A stretch of DNA of 64,000 nt from Hyaloperonospora brassicae (GCA_947650285.1 CANTFL010000518.1:1-64000), one strand, 5' to 3'. Counted from the first letter of the stretch, positions 1-13,570 are shown. Numbers and translations are program-made. Notes: generated from the sequence alone by a model not told the origin.

Positions 1-590
1 CACACAAGCTTTTACGGCAACTGGTACTTCTGCTCTATGATGTGGGCTTCACGTGTAATGTAGCTTCGTGAGATCGAGCAATATAATCTGACTCAGCTCG
101 TTAGCACCACGATATCGCCATAGCAAGTCTTATGAATCGTCACCGATATGTAAAGCGCTTGCGAGCCTCCTTTAAGTTGACCCTGTACATCACTGCGCAC
201 ACAATATAATCGTCTGGTTTTATACTTGCGTCCCTTGTCTTTCTTGCAAATATATTGCACCGACTTCTCGTGATGGACGATGCTTAATCAACGAAGATCG
301 AAAAATTGCCGACTTTACATGTAGCGACTGAGAAGAACCGCTACATCAATTAAATGTTTTAAAGATATAGATACGTACTAGTGACCGATCGCTTGGACTA
401 CGTCTACGGTTTGACAAGTTGCTTTATTGAATGAAAGCACTCAGTTCCGATCGACCAGCTGATAGTTACAAATTATTTGTTATCTCATAAATGGCCTTAA
501 ATTAGAGCTCCATTTTGCACAACTAATGTCGTCCAAATAGAATCCATCTGGGATCATGGTCGCTGTTCGATCGTGTAATGTCCTAGGTAT
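1..590. other. No gene recognised
   Basis: AT-rich sequence with stops in all frames. I see no domain, RNA gene or repeat shared with the rest of the window. It is the left flank of the solo LTR that begins at 591. Confidence 0.6.
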
Positions 591-1063
591 TGTAACAGGG
601 TGACCACGTTACATAGAAATTAGTACGAAAGTGCCAATTTTTGAATATTATCTGTTTTTTAATAATAATCAGATAGCATCACTCGATATAGTGATGTTGT
701 CGGAATATTACCTCTAAGGGTAATATGCGTGGAGGGGTCCACTTCTTGGTTGATGTACCGCGTACATTAACCACAATAACCATAAATCGCTGCTGGACGC
801 GCGCAATGGGTGGTGGACAGAAAACTAACATAGGAGACAGTATCATAATATAGTTAGATTAAGACGAAATATGATTTAGCAGGAATCATAAGTGTATGAA
901 ATAACAGTTCTACTTTTCCATCAATACAGAGCTTTCGGGTTCTGTATTGTCTTGGTTGCGCTTGCTCACACAACGTATACGTGACGTCGTGCGTACGCAC
1001 CCTTGTATTGTTATCAATAAAAGGCCTTGCTAACTTATCTTAACAAGAGCGTGCCCCGTTACA
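591..1063 (+). repeat. Solo LTR, gypsy family X/Y, with target duplication
   Basis: A 473-bp LTR beginning TGTAACAGGG and ending CCCCGTTACA. It shares the family core (the GGACGCGCGCAATGGGTGGT block near 795, the GCTTTCGGGTTCTGT block near 930 and a terminal stem-loop) with the LTRs at 31561, 39386, 42782 and 50640. Flanking 5-mers are GGTAT (586-590) and AGTAT (1064-1068), a target duplication with one transition. No PBS or internal sequence follows, so the element was lost by LTR-LTR recombination. Confidence 0.88.
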
Positions 1064-3285
1064 AGTATAGTATGCCAGCCAGAGCCTTGAATTGTTTGTA
1101 AAACTTAAGCTATGTAGCATATGTGTGAGGCTCCATAATCATCAGACAAAGCAAATTTCATTTTTCTTTATCGCCTTGTTCGGAAGGTGCCATATCATTT
1201 AGTAATGACGCGAACAGTAACGGTAGTGTACAGAGAGAGTGCCACATGACATCGCCAAAATCCACTCGGTCACGGCTCTCAACCCAAGTATCGTTATCTC
1301 CAAGAATACTCGTGTGCAGCGGAGGTTCACTTTTAGCGGTACACCCTTGCACAAATGAATTCTAGGTGCATGACTGATCGGACGTGTTCTGAACCTGAGC
1401 AAACATTCGATATTGACGCTTTCCCCGGTCAATTTTGGGCACAACAACTGCGTCGGGCAACCTATCTGTAGAGATTTAAACGAATGTGGCAGATAGTTGC
1501 TACGTGGGACACCAAAATGAGTCGAGGTGTAGAGAAAACTTTAATGTGACAGAAGCGTGAATCCCAATCGTTGATCTTACAAATAACGTATGGACGAACT
1601 TACAACTTTATTCGCAACGATGAGGAATGAACAAGATGATGCGGTTTTAGTCTGCACTTGTTTGTTTAAAGCAGAAAGATAATTATAAGCACGTGCAAGA
1701 GCCACATCGGTAAAGACATTGCGTTCACCGAGTCAATGCCGGGCACTTCTGTAGCTCACAGGTTTCTCCAATTCTTCTACTAAGTAATCAAAACACGTAC
1801 AGCGTCAAAGAAGTTCGGTGCGGTATCAATATCAGGCAGCGACACATGACATGATCGACAAAAGATACTAAGCGCAGGGTGTGTTCGAAGTGCCACATTT
1901 GGATAGACGCGCAACTGGTTGAGCTCGCATTCAATAAACCTTTGTGGAAGACCCTTTTCCTACGATTTTGTGCTCGCAAATATCAGATTTACTACGATTG
2001 CGATTGTTGGCAGTGGTGTACCGGAAGACAGTTTCCGGTAAATAACTACTATTTAAACGTTTAACGTTGTAAGTAATCGTTCAATGCAAAATAATATGTA
2101 TAGTTGCGATGGTACAGATCAACATGGCGAAATTTTTAATTAGTCATGTGCCACTTACACAGAAGTCCTAATGCTTATTTTTGGGCATGTAAAATGGATA
2201 TAGCAAAGCAACAAACAGAAATGATGATTTTGAAATATTTGCTTGAGGAGATTTCATAACAGATGCCGATGACTACACATTAGTTTCTGCTACTTGCATT
2301 TATTCGTATCTTGTCAAGTTGATAGTAACATCCACTAAGCAACTTGTACCTTGTACGCAACCAGACTCTTAGTGCTGTTTGTGGGCCAAACATAATTGCT
2401 ATAGCTAGATGCCAATCGTTGTTGAGGTCTTTGATTGTCATAATTTGATGTAAGATCACGCAACAATGAAACTCGTACTTCTTCGTTGTCTTTTGTAACA
2501 CGTACACATGGAAAGCAAGCCAAGATCCGCCTTTCTTTGCATAGTAGTTATACTTGGTTCTAGTACCAATATTTCTGTTGGTGTGATTCAATATGGTCTT
2601 TCAAATTTACGTATATGTGCAAGTGGGGTTGGGAAAAAGATACGGTAAATAAAGATCGAATTAGGCGGGAAAGGGGTAAATTGATAAGAAGTCAGGGAGT
2701 GAACATGTTATGTCTCTGTGAAAGTTTGATGTTGCTTACTATTTAACGAAGGCCCACAGTGTTTTACTTGGAATATGTATCGACTCATTTTGCCATTGGC
2801 AGTAATCACCGTGTCTTTTCCTTAATTGCACTCGATTTTCGTTATTAAATGAACGGCGAGCTAAACTGAATCACAGAGCCGTGATTTGGCTCAGCAAGGC
2901 CGTACGTCTGTCTGGGTCGAAAATGGTTCAGCATTGCATCTTCCAGCGCTTATAAATCAAAATCTGTAGCTTCAGACGCTGCATGAAGGACCACCTGGGA
3001 GTGACATGATAATTACGCGACACTGTAGCTATATATAAACCATCTCGGGCTAGGCTGGAGCTTTTACAGGTGCTGTAGGTTGTTTTTACTTGCCTACAAC
3101 GTCGATACAAGATTGATAATTGTGCCAGGACAAAGGTCAAACCCTTCAATTTAGCAGACTCGACACAATATATATTGGAATTGACTCCATTCAGTTTCTT
3201 CACACCAAATTTGGCTTCATTGGCTAAGACACTGATATCGTCCGTGGATTCCGTGGTGGAGTGGCAATCGCTCAATTAATGAGTC
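1064..3285. other. No gene recognised
   Basis: Short frames only, the longest about 115 codons at 2928-3275 (-), with no recognisable domain, signal peptide or similarity to other parts of the window. I treat this as decayed intergenic DNA. Confidence 0.5.
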
Positions 3286-3660
3286 GATCTCAACTCTCCA
3301 CTGGCGCCCGGACGACCGACTAACGGAGGGGGTACTCCGATTCCGTGTGTGATGCCTTCCTCACCTTGTGTACCCGTCGGTAGGGCGGGTTGCACTCTTC
3401 CAGGTGGACTCGTGTCGAAAGAAAACTTGACCGTGTTAGAAGATGGGGTTGTGATCGTGCGGAAATCTTCACGCGATCACGGGGTACTCGTGGGTACTGA
3501 TATAAGTTACCCTGATCTCAACGAGATCGCCTTGTCCACTATGTGGTAGCTTGATCCGCGAGCCTTCTCGCGAATCTTGCGCCTTGCCTTCACGTGTCTT
3601 GTTGCGTCCGATCTCAGTTGATGTTGCTTGAGAGTTCTTGAACACACCTGGCCAAAACAA
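3286..3660 (-). repeat. Dispersed repeat R, copy 1, with coding tail
   Basis: On the minus strand a short frame (3660 down to 3469) ends in the pattern GQGDLVEIRVT and a stop. A block of about 170 bp follows, from TGAAGATTTCC (3471) to GGGCGCCA (3302), then TGGAGAGTTGAG. The same order recurs in degenerate form at 5455, 11925 and 26040, and the 170-bp block recurs as an inverted pair at 52.6 and 53.0 kb. The block has TG...CA ends followed by a TGG, so it may be an LTR with a primer site. A coding tail before it in each dispersed copy also fits an element 3' end. The class is unresolved. Confidence 0.55.
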
Positions 3661-5454
3661 TCCAGGTGTGATTCTCGCGTAGACTTGTAGCGTGACTCTT
3701 TATTCGACGGGGGGCCAAAGATTCTACCCGGAAGAGATAATGTATGCCTTGTGAAAGTAAATTGAACTCTGTTTAATTTTAACCAACCAACCTAAACCCT
3801 ATCCCGATGCCTATCCGTATATCGTAACCAGATGATACGCGTCGCCTTTCCAGGAGGATCGTCCCCTCGCATTTATGTGGTCCACACCCAGTATATCCAC
3901 CGTTGTATCTTCTTGTGGCCCACCCAAGATATCATCGGGATCCTACTAGCGGATCGTGCTTGGGTACCCACTTAGCGGATCGTGATCCCGTTAGCGGATC
4001 GCAGCTGGAGATCGGACATGCGATCCTGGGTTAGGATCGCGGTCTTCCAACGAGATCGAGGGTCTTGTATTGCCATGTCTAACGACGGATTGCGTAATCA
4101 AAACGGGTGTGACTACCCTATAGCCCCATCTTAAGCTGGGCGATCCTGTCCACTTGGGGATTGAGTACGCTATTGCCAGCCACCCATCCCAGCTTGTATC
4201 CACCATCCATAGTTTTCTTGGCTTAACTGGAGCGTGTGAACCTTTGGTTCGCCGATCCCAGTCCCGAGGAGATTTACTTGTGACCGCTTTGCCACAATTA
4301 CATCTTGTTTTCTCGTGACTTATTTTACACCGTCACTCCGACTTACCATTCGATTGCCGTATGTACGCCTTAATGACCTTCTGCCCTGGGATCAAATATA
4401 TTGCTTGGGGAAAATAAAACATAAAGTAGGGTTTAGATCATGAAGTATTGCCTCGCTCGCATCGGAACCGCATAAGTACGCATTCTTCAGTTATTTTCTG
4501 CATTTGTCTGGGCAGTACGGAAATAAATGGCTTTCGCGATCACAAAGCCTGCGAAAAGGTCAATCATAACAGAGCCTTCGTGTTCCCTATCATATTTATC
4601 GTGGCAGATAGGGAATATGATTCATAGCCAGAATTTGATGACAGTCACGTCGCTTGCATGTTACACAGAGATATTCCATGGTATATGGACGTCGTTTATC
4701 ATTCTCTCAGTCCATACATTCACCGACGCCGCGTAAAAATGATGTAATAAATCTTGTTCCAGCAGCATTGTAATACCAAAAGAATTGATTCGACACGATC
4801 GTAGGTTATAGCCGCTGCTTATCATGAACTAAAAAAAGCAATTTAATTGTGAAGCAGGCCAAGAAGTCTGTACAAAGGATAAAGCTACGACTAAGTACGG
4901 TTTTTACAAAATGGGTGTATGTCACACTTTGGGTTAAACCACACCACGAACTTTAAACAAGCGATCTTAGACCACGCGTTTATGCACATCACGATTTTTG
5001 AAAGACGTGATCTTACAAGACTTAATATCAGATGACGCGAGTTTAGTAAATATGATCTTTGGTTTCGTGATCTGGGTGATAATGTCCTGGCAATCTGGCG
5101 TGACCACCAAACACGATGAAAAACCAAATTTCAACAACACGAGGAGACACGTGGTAATCCATTAAAGATCTAATACGGCTTAGTCGTAGGCTTGCACTAT
5201 TATTGAATGACATTCGATAAAATTTAAATGAATTTGCTTATAAGTGCACAAGTGTTTTCCTCTTTCCGGGTAGGAATGTTTGGTCTCCCGACGTCTGAGA
5301 TGATCGCCTGGCCACCAAGAAGATAATTCATAAATAATTGAACCAGTAATACTGGATATATCCAAACCTTTTAACTACGATGGACGCATAGGGAAAATTG
5401 CAAGACAACTCAAGTAGTCACAAGGCTAAAAAAACTAAGAGCTACATTTGGGCA
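3661..5454. other. No gene recognised; short repeated decamer
   Basis: No convincing reading frame. The decamer TAGCGGATCG occurs three times at 3947, 3973 and 3992 in a GATC-rich patch, which may be remnant transposon sequence. Confidence 0.45.
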
Positions 5455-5695
5455 GGGAGATCTTGTTAAATTCGGAGTAACTCATGCCGAGTTCCCAACA
5501 AGTATATACGTGGTTGGGTGAAATTTTTTTACCACCACCATCCCGTCCCCCATACGGTCAAGTTCAGCATCGATACGAGTTCACGTGGAAGAGTGCTTCC
5601 GGCTTACCGACGAGTACGAAAGATGAGGAAGGTTACAAGCACGGAAACGGGGTATCCCATCCGATTTCCGCTTGTCTTGGAAACAGGATAGAGTT
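5455..5695 (+). repeat. Dispersed repeat R, copy 2
   Basis: The coding tail FGQGDLVKFGVTH ends at a stop near 5521. The R block follows, with GGTCAAGTTCAGCATCGATACGAG at its centre in slightly varied form, then CCGGCTTACCGACGAG, and ends near GGATAGAGTTGAGA. It is collinear with copy 1 but heavily diverged, so both parts moved as one unit. Confidence 0.5.
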
Positions 5696-7309
5696 GAGAT
5701 AACAAGATTTTTGCGATCATGTATTTGCTAAAATGACCCACCCGTTGTGGCAGACGCAAGGCGAGCCTATTAATCACAATAAAATTACGTCACCGTAAAG
5801 AGGTTTGGTTTTATCCATGCGGAGGATGTCGACCTTTGTCGTATCTTTTTTAGAAGGGTACGTTAAGTCGTGTTTGCTTGCGAATTTTTTAGCAGCGAGG
5901 GACAACCTAAGCTGTGCGACATGAAATAAAAAATAAACATTACCCCCACCGTTCTTTTTACTTGTCTGGCAGGTTTGGCTCCGCTTAATTGATCTGATAA
6001 AATAACTATAACGCCCCGTGCGTAGACGACCGAATAGCTCAAAACACATTTACGTGTTTACTTATTATGCTGCGCACACCTTTAGTCATAAGCCACGAGT
6101 TTATGGGGTGGAGGATCGAGGCACGGCGTTTCAGGCTTGGGGAGTTCATTGTCAAAAAAAATTGTGGCTAGCTCGTAATTTTCGTGGCAAAAACATGAAC
6201 TAGATAAAGCGTTCGAAGGCCAACGGTCTTGCGCCTTAAATATGATACGGCGTTGTGGAAGTGTCCCAATCCGATTTTTAGATATAGCGATAAGTGGTTT
6301 ATAGGAACAAGGGATGGTACTCCAGGGAGTTAGTAGCAGGAGTGTGGGGACACGAAGTTCAATTGACCCTAAAATGAGATTAATTTTAAAAATTAATAAA
6401 TACGAAATTATTCGCAGATTTATGTCAAATCGGTTTGGAAATGATTCGACGACAATTTATCACTGGAAAACTCAGTCACTAATCAAGAAATCGTTCTCTC
6501 ACGAAAATTGGTAAATTTAAGAAAATATATTGGTTTTTCATCAGTTGGACAGGTTTCTCGTCTGTTGAGCTCAGATATTTAGGTTGAACCAATTTCCTTT
6601 TATAAGATTTCGTCACTTCAAGAATAAGGTGCTACTGGTTTCAAAAAATTAATAAAAATACCATACGGCAAATATATAATGAACAAGTCGAAAATGAGAA
6701 CTATTTTGCATGCTACTTCGTTTGCAGTTCATGTAGCATCACATCGTCGTGATCTGTGGATCTTTGTATGTCTGCTTGCGTGGTGTGGAAACAATAATAA
6801 AAATGACCCTTCGTTGAAGACAGCCGCTACACGAGACCAACTACAAGTGAAAACCTAGGTGGTATTTGGCCTGTAAGTTCGTCAAGTAGCAACCCCATTA
6901 ATAATATCAATATATATAGTGGTTCCCCGAATATGTCGTCAAGGAGAGTAGTAAAGTCCAGTTAACTTATACCCCTGAACAAAAAGGAAAAGTCCAGGAG
7001 CGCACAAGATTTTTGTAAATTTTCCCTTAAGTCCACTTTCGGCCAGCTCTATTGAGGGACACCTACTGACCTACTGAGAGAAGACTATCCGCTAGGATCA
7101 AAATATATACTTCTTTAAAGGGTGGCAAATTCAGTCTCCGGCCATATCTATCGAAGAGTTCAAACCATTAGCTAACATGTATGATATGCTAGTCGAGGTC
7201 CATAAAGGGATCTGACTATGTTGAGTGCAATTAAAGCGTAAAAGACTGCCCTTACTGTGCCTGATAAAGAGGTGGACGAAGTCATTTTTTTCCCTCCCGA
7301 TCCATCTCA
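5696..7309. other. No gene recognised
   Basis: Only frames under about 100 codons. No domain or repeat found. The final few hundred bases may be very decayed RNase H or linker sequence of the gypsy relic that begins at 7310, but I cannot show it. Confidence 0.4.
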
Positions 7310-8275
7310 ATGAATGGTCGTACTAGAATGATGCGACAGGTGATACCAAAATTGCTGCAGAAAGATTTCCTACACCATTGTCACACCTGTGTGGAAGGCG
7401 GACATAAAGAGATCTCCCGTACAAACCAGACGACCGTGCTTGTTTTCAGTATAAATTTCTGTTTAACAATTTATAGATTACATAATAATGTAAGGATTGC
7501 TAAACGTGAAAAGGAGTTTTAAACAAGAGTCGAGTATCGCCTGAGAATGGCTAGGCCTCCTACCATTTTCAAGTAATTGTCATCGATCGCATTTCGTCTC
7601 TACTCGATAACAATTTTAAAGTTAATACCGAGCTTTTATGTGGGTAAAACAATTATACGGCTGTGACATTGGCAAGGTATGCCGATCCCGATCCGGTCAA
7701 AATATCGCCTAAAGTTGTGAAGAGTGTGTGTTCAGGCGGTTTGGCGCAAGTTAAGTGATCCGTCATTTAAGATAACCAGGCGTTATGTATATGTTATTTA
7801 AAATTATACCAAAATTGGAAGAAAGAAGCAGCAATTAGCTATGACGCATAGACCACAGGCAAATGGAACGGCCGAAATAATGGTGAAATCTTTGACGAGA
7901 GCGCTAAGGATGTATGTCACATATGTGAATGGAAGATGATAGTACGAGTACGCGGAAATGATAACATTTGAGATGAAAACAGCAAAGGACCGAGTACGAA
8001 GAGACATCCCTATTAATTTGAACTACGTATGGGTCCCCTAAATCTACCCTGGAAGCGGTTTACACCTTGCAAGCACTAAGTTACGAGATCAGGGTCCGCG
8101 TAAATGTCGGGATACCATACAACGGCAGTATCAACGCGCTAAAGCCACCGGAAGTGATCGTCTCGAGGATGCGATAAAGGATTGGGCTGACCGACACAAA
8201 GCAGATCTGGCGTCTACGAGATACAGATTGGAGTGACTGCAATCTGGCGTCTACGAGCATACAGATTGGAGTGTA
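7310..8275 (+). pseudogene. Gypsy integrase relic (oomycete-type family distinct from A-D)
   Basis: Frame-shifting fragments lie in the right order for a Ty3/gypsy integrase. The first is an HHCC-like segment (RQVIPKLLQKDFLHH then EGGHKEISRT, from 7339). Then comes CVFRRFGAS-stop-VIRH near 7722, which covers the second catalytic Asp region. Then RPQANGTAEIMVKSLTRALR near 7850, which carries the catalytic Glu. Then AKDRVRRDIP near 7985, STLEA near 8050, and a still-open QRQYQRAKATGSDRLEDAIK segment near 8120. Several stops and frameshifts make it non-functional. Its integrase motifs differ clearly from those of elements A, B and C. Confidence 0.8.
8205..8273 (+). repeat. Two-unit direct repeat
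   Basis: About 31 bp (ATCTGGCGTCTACGAG then ATACAGATTGGAGTG) is repeated at 8205-8235 and 8242-8273 with one inserted base in the second unit. It is a local duplication at the end of the integrase relic. Confidence 0.85.
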
Positions 8276-11200
8276 AGAGTGGATATATCTAATTCAATCA
8301 AAAGTAAGATACGCTCGAAAGCTGGCGCTTATGTGACAAAGGCTTTCCTAACATGCTGATTTGTGGAAATCGCCGGCTTATCTTGCAAATTATTTCCGGT
8401 AGCGTATGTATCGGCGTTGAAAAGAAGAAGGATCTTCACCGATCGCCCGGCTAACACATTGAGGGTAACGAGGGTGATAACCGGTTAATTCTGACGAAAC
8501 AATCGTACCAGAATGAACAGTTAGCAAAAAAGATAAATCAGATGATAGTAATCTTGAAGTAAATGGAATCGCAGAAGTGGGAACCGGTCCGAAAGACATA
8601 TTTGGACGAGTATATCGACATATTTTGGTCTATTGGAACGGATATAGTGATACGTATTGAATGAAAAAGATTGAGTACATTACAGCTCTTTGATAATAGC
8701 TTTGATCGCATTTGTGCCAGTAAAATCGATTAGATATGGTGCAATACAATGAAGTTAAATGGCAGGATCAAAATTTATAGGATTGCTGAAGGGAAAAAGT
8801 AATGTGTCGGCCGATCTACACAGAATAGCTAATAATAAATATGTTATTAGAGTAAGACGATCGAGGCGTTCCGAACCCGTTGCGCGACAAAAGGAAAAAA
8901 CAATAAGGCGATTGGGAGACATGTCTACAGAAAATATAAGGAAATTGTGTTGAAGGAGCTTACTTAAGACCTCCATAGACCACGAGTGTTAGAATTTGCC
9001 TGGTGGACGTGGAATCAAGGGTCTAAAAATTTGGGGCGACGATTTACAACATTGGTTGCGTCAAGGGTCGGCGGAATCCATGATCGACACCACCGTAGAA
9101 GGTGTCGTGGTGTTTAGACGCTTGCAACAAAGAATAGACTCCAATTGCATCTCTATTTCTCCCTTTCATATTGTAGAAATCGAGCGTCCAGCAAGACGTC
9201 TAGATCGCAGCGCTCGAAAACCATTCCGTGTAATATAATCTAAAATTCGCTTTTCAGCGGAGACTGGCGTGGGCTCGTCTGCTCTTGCACTGACGGCAAT
9301 ATTTTGCCAGATCAAAATCGCGTGGTCGCTAGTCGAAAGTTATTAGAGCTCTATAAATCCTGCACTTCGCGGCCGACGATGCCTAAGTCAAAGTCGAGCA
9401 GAGTGTGGGACCTCCCCACCGGCTCGGACGAGATCGACTTGACCGGTTTCTATCGTATCGACCAGGTCGCTTGGGCCTATTAGGACATGATCAGAGCAAA
9501 GTGAGCAATCCAGGTACCTATTCGGTGTCGACCGTTGAGAATTTTTGAACCCAGATCATTAAGAATGGATGCTAGTTTAGATTAGTATAATTGTTTAAAT
9601 AGATACAAGTCCAGCTTCGGAATGAAGGAATATCTCGCCTTGCCGACCATGATGTGACTTGATCGTTAAACCTGTGGACGCGCTCACGATAACGCGGGAT
9701 CCACTGGATGCGGAGAATCTTGGTCGGTTTGGAATTTTTATAACCGTCGGGAGAAGGAGAGCATGGACTGAGTTGCTATCTTCGTCACGTATACTGACCG
9801 GGCTATCGGAATCAGTGGAGTCTTCCTGTACTAGATCCACCATAGAAACCTTGGCGGTAGTCGCTGGAGGTAGCAGGTTCGGTATAGCGTGTGATGAGTC
9901 CGGACTGGGAAAGTCCATGACGATAGACGACTGGGCCACATCCGAAGCAGCGACTGTCGCGGTGAAACGACCTACTGCAGATCGAGATCGCGTTGGTGCT
10001 ACAATGTTGCCAGCCCCAGAAGATCTGCCAGTATCCTTGCTGCACGACTTTCAGATGGAAAGACACGAAATCTATGCTCACCTGGAGCCGGAGGCCGTCG
10101 CGTGGGCTTAAGTGAAGACCAGACTTACTGGAAACTCGATGGGACCCAGCGGTGACATAAGTGTCAATCGACGGTTTTGTGGACTTAGCGGCAAATGGAT
10201 CCGATGAGGTTTTTCTCACGGAGACGCATGCTAAACAAAGATTTTAAACTAATACTTAGACGTTTTAGTTCGAAGACGCTTCTAAGGAGGTATGAATGAG
10301 GTTACGACAGCAGCCGAGGACCCGGCAAAATAATCAGTTGCCGAAAAAACCCGAAAGCCAGCTGGTTATGGAATCAGGAACGAAATTTCGATCACGTATG
10401 TCTTGAACTCGCTCGTTCTTTAGGTGGGTAAACAGGACACGAAATCGTTTATGTCTCGCATCCTGGATCGTGGCTTAATAATTTCGCTGGGTGGTATTAG
10501 CGATATTAATGCGGATATCGCTCTCGATGCGGGAAAATTAGGATGAGTAGCTGCTGCGCGATCTCGTAGGCTACAATTTTTTGCTTATGATTCGAGCACC
10601 GTCTGTTGTACTTGGATGCTCTACGTTTCATATTGCGAAGCTTTTTAGAATGGGATTGACTGATACATTTATATTTGCCGCTGTGGAGGGCAGTGTCTAC
10701 TCCAACGATGCCAGAGCCCGCCGAAATTTATCCTCTACGATTCAATGCTTGACCTTGACCTCGTGGAGTTCAGATATGAATAACGCGATTGCTTGCGGTT
10801 TATTAAGACGTTCACTAAGCTAATGAAGAATTTTCATTCATCGATGATTGTCTCTCAACGGTCCCGACGCGAAATTTCATGAAGTTATTGCACGTATGTC
10901 GCGTATGGTGTCGCGTATGGTGTCGCGAACGTGTCCAGATCCTGTAAGCCCCTATCAATTTAATTGCGGGTCCGTCTATCGGGTAAACGTTCCCTTAATA
11001 ATGCATTCTGCTCCAAAGTGGCTTGCTGGGTGTCGATTTAATCAAAACGGGTGAGCAGCAGATCCTTCAGATCCCGACGACTTGTTGTCACATGTGGGCT
11101 GACTCGGGAAATTGGAAGTTGATACCTAGATCTACCCGTGTAATGCCAGTCGAATCCGGATCCGTCGACATCGAGATAGCGACCGACGGATCTGATTGAG

Positions 11201-11924
11201 GTGTTGGTGTGAAGGAAGATACCACTTCGGCCAAGAAGGAGGACATCAACACAGATATCTATGGAGATAACAATTAGAGGAAGGCTCCATGAAGAAACTG
11301 CGATAATAAAGAAATACGGCTAGATTGACGCTGCCCACCAGCTAATGGTACAGAGGAAATTTGTTAGGAAGTGGATCGTAGAAAGGTGTATAGAATGCGC
11401 AGAAGTAAAGTTTTTCTGATACCCGAATCAGGTAGGGAGTTTGTATAGGAGGATCATGAAAATCGGATCCGATCCGGGAGTTGATCCGATCGGAGAGAGA
11501 GATCGGATCTAACCATCCCAAAAAAGATATGATATGGGCCAAGGGTAAGGAATAGATCAAGGAGCCGAATATGTTCCAGGTATATACTGATTTATTAAAC
11601 TACAATTGGCGTGAGTATTTGAAAATATAATCTAAGTAGTATGTTTAAGTGGAATGGTAATCTTTCATCAAATAGAGTATCAATATACTTTTAATGAAAC
11701 GTGTCATCTCTTCCGGGCTGGATATTTGGCCTCCTGACGAACCGCGGAGTTGAGCCTTTTGTCGATACGATTGTCTCACCTGGATTGTTTGGCCAGGTGC
11801 GTGTAGGACTATTTCAAAAACCGAGACAGCTGCGATAGGGCGCAGCAAGAAAGCAAGGGTTATCAAAAAAATCGCGAGACGGCTTGAGTGGTCAGAAGGT
11901 CAAGAAGATCAAGGTCTACAAATT
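8276..11924. other. Decayed DNA, no gene recognised
   Basis: The first 300 bp may be the gypsy region after integrase (FTDRPANTLRVTRVI near 8437), judged only by resemblance. Overlapping frames of 114-150 codons occur on both strands at 9595-10219 with no domain I recognise; the Ser/Asp-rich minus-strand frame resembles low-complexity sequence. A 12-bp unit GTCGCGTATGGT is repeated in tandem at 10898-10927. Confidence 0.4.
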
Positions 11925-12172
11925 GTCAAAAGGCGATCTAATTGAGATTTTGGTAGCCCGTCTCATGTATTAAAAAAGTAAGGTATGATCGTGTGAAGAT
12001 TTCCACGCAATCCCCCCATACAAAGCACGGTCAAGTTTAGCATCGACAAGAGTCCACCGAGAAAAGTGAGACTTCTATAACGACAAGTACACAAGGGAAG
12101 AAAGGAACCAAGAAAGTAATTGAAGTACTCATTTCGATAGTTGGTCGTCTAGGCGCCAGTGGAGAGGCGAGA
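11925..12172 (+). repeat. Dispersed repeat R, copy 3
   Basis: The coding tail LSKGDLIEILVARLMY ends at a stop, and the R block follows (GTGTGAAGATTTCC near 11991, GCACGGTCAAGTTTAGCATC near 12026). It ends GGCGCCAGTGGAGAGGCGAG near 12152. The junction GGGCGCCA / G / TGGAGAG is the same as in copy 1. Confidence 0.55.
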
Positions 12173-13310
12173 TCACATCAGAAATTTTTAAAATCCGCGC
12201 GCTACAATAGAAGTACGCGATTGAGAATGGTGACGTTAGAACTCACAACTACCACCACCACAAATGCTACGGGTAAAGAACTATTGTCGTCTTCAGCGAA
12301 ATAAGAATCGACAGCTAGGCGATGCGACTATTTGATATTAGCGAGCAAGAATTCCTGCAGATACGCAGGCGCTCTCCGCAAAATAAAACGATGTGACCTG
12401 CAGCAGCTATAAGTATAAATTAAGCAGTGAAAAAAAGTCTGCGGTATAGAGAGAGGTAGGAGAGTGTAACGAATGATCAGACGACCCTGCGTACTCAACC
12501 AGAAGTGAGATATTAAGATCTGGAAACCGGGCGCCTGGAGGTGCGTGTTTGACCATGAAGAATCCGAAAAACCAAATTTGAAGCAGATAGAGCTGCGTTC
12601 TCAGCACGAGGAAGAACAGAATCGATTGGAAGTCAAGAAATTGAAGTTCTATATCGATATCTGTACCAGTATCAAATACTGGACAAAGAGTTGTGCTCTC
12701 AAATCGAGAAAAACAAAAGATTTAAATGTAAGTAGTTGAAGTTGCGTGCTTTTCAAATAACGTCGAGTAAAAGATAAAAATGATACCGACGAATCTAAGC
12801 TATCTGTAGGATAAGAAACTGAAATAAGGCACTTATGCGACCCGTACAGAAATATCGAAACCGCTGATGGTATGTTGCCATCAAGCGTCGAGAATGGCGT
12901 CGGTATGCGTCTCTTAAGGTGTAGAGACGTTGGAAGCGTCTCTTGCGCTGCATAGCTGCGCCCTACAAAACAACCGCCAGATCGATATTCCGTAGCGTAA
13001 TGTTGCGCGGTTATAAGCGAAGTTAGAGGGGATTGCTGCTGCACATGGCTCGATTTTGTGTATAGATTCGACACTGACGTACTGTTCATCAACCCATAAT
13101 TTTTGTGCGACAAATTGAACGTGCAGACCGTTTTTTTGGCCGTTTTTATCGGCTGCGGCTGAGCATTGATGAGAGATGCTAGCGGTGTGCGCTAGCAAGT
13201 CATTTTTACGTTTATTTGCCTATATTATCGATCATCGTCTGCTATACTATACATCAGTCTTGAGTACGAAGGAGGAACTTTTGCTCAAGCGTAGACAAAT
13301 CTTTAATTAA
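12173..13310. other. No gene recognised
   Basis: Minus-strand frames at 12649-13198 (up to 154 codons) overlap each other and show no recognisable domain. They lie just downstream of a copia LTR and could be its old flank. Confidence 0.35.
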
Positions 13311-13545
13311 TGTTGAATTTTCATCCGCGTCCAAAGTAAGACCGAGTGCGTGGTCGATAGGGTTTTCAGACTGTTTTATTGTGTGATTGCAATCCTCACA
13401 AATATACTATTAATCTCACTATACGATGCGTACGGTCGCTCTACACTATCGTTAGAACTGCTCAGACAGCACACCGTCTCTGCCATCAGTCTTCCGCACA
13501 GCTTATCCACCCTTCTCATCAGGTGCCGAATCTTCACTTTTAACA
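13311..13545 (-). repeat. Probable copia 3' LTR
   Basis: On the minus strand, pol sequence ends at a stop (13571-13573). A purine run (GGGAGGAGAG) follows, then a 235-bp segment starting TGTTAAAAG and ending ATTCAACA, with an AATAAAA signal inside. Order and TG...CA ends fit a 3' LTR preceded by its polypurine tract. The partner 5' LTR is not in the window. Confidence 0.6.
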
Positions 13546-13570
13546 CTCTCCTCCCGCGGCACCGCGCTAT

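Noticed and set aside
9595..10219. Gene at the overlapping 114-150 codon frames
   Set aside because: Three frames on both strands are open together, which fits base composition better than coding; no domain or signal peptide.
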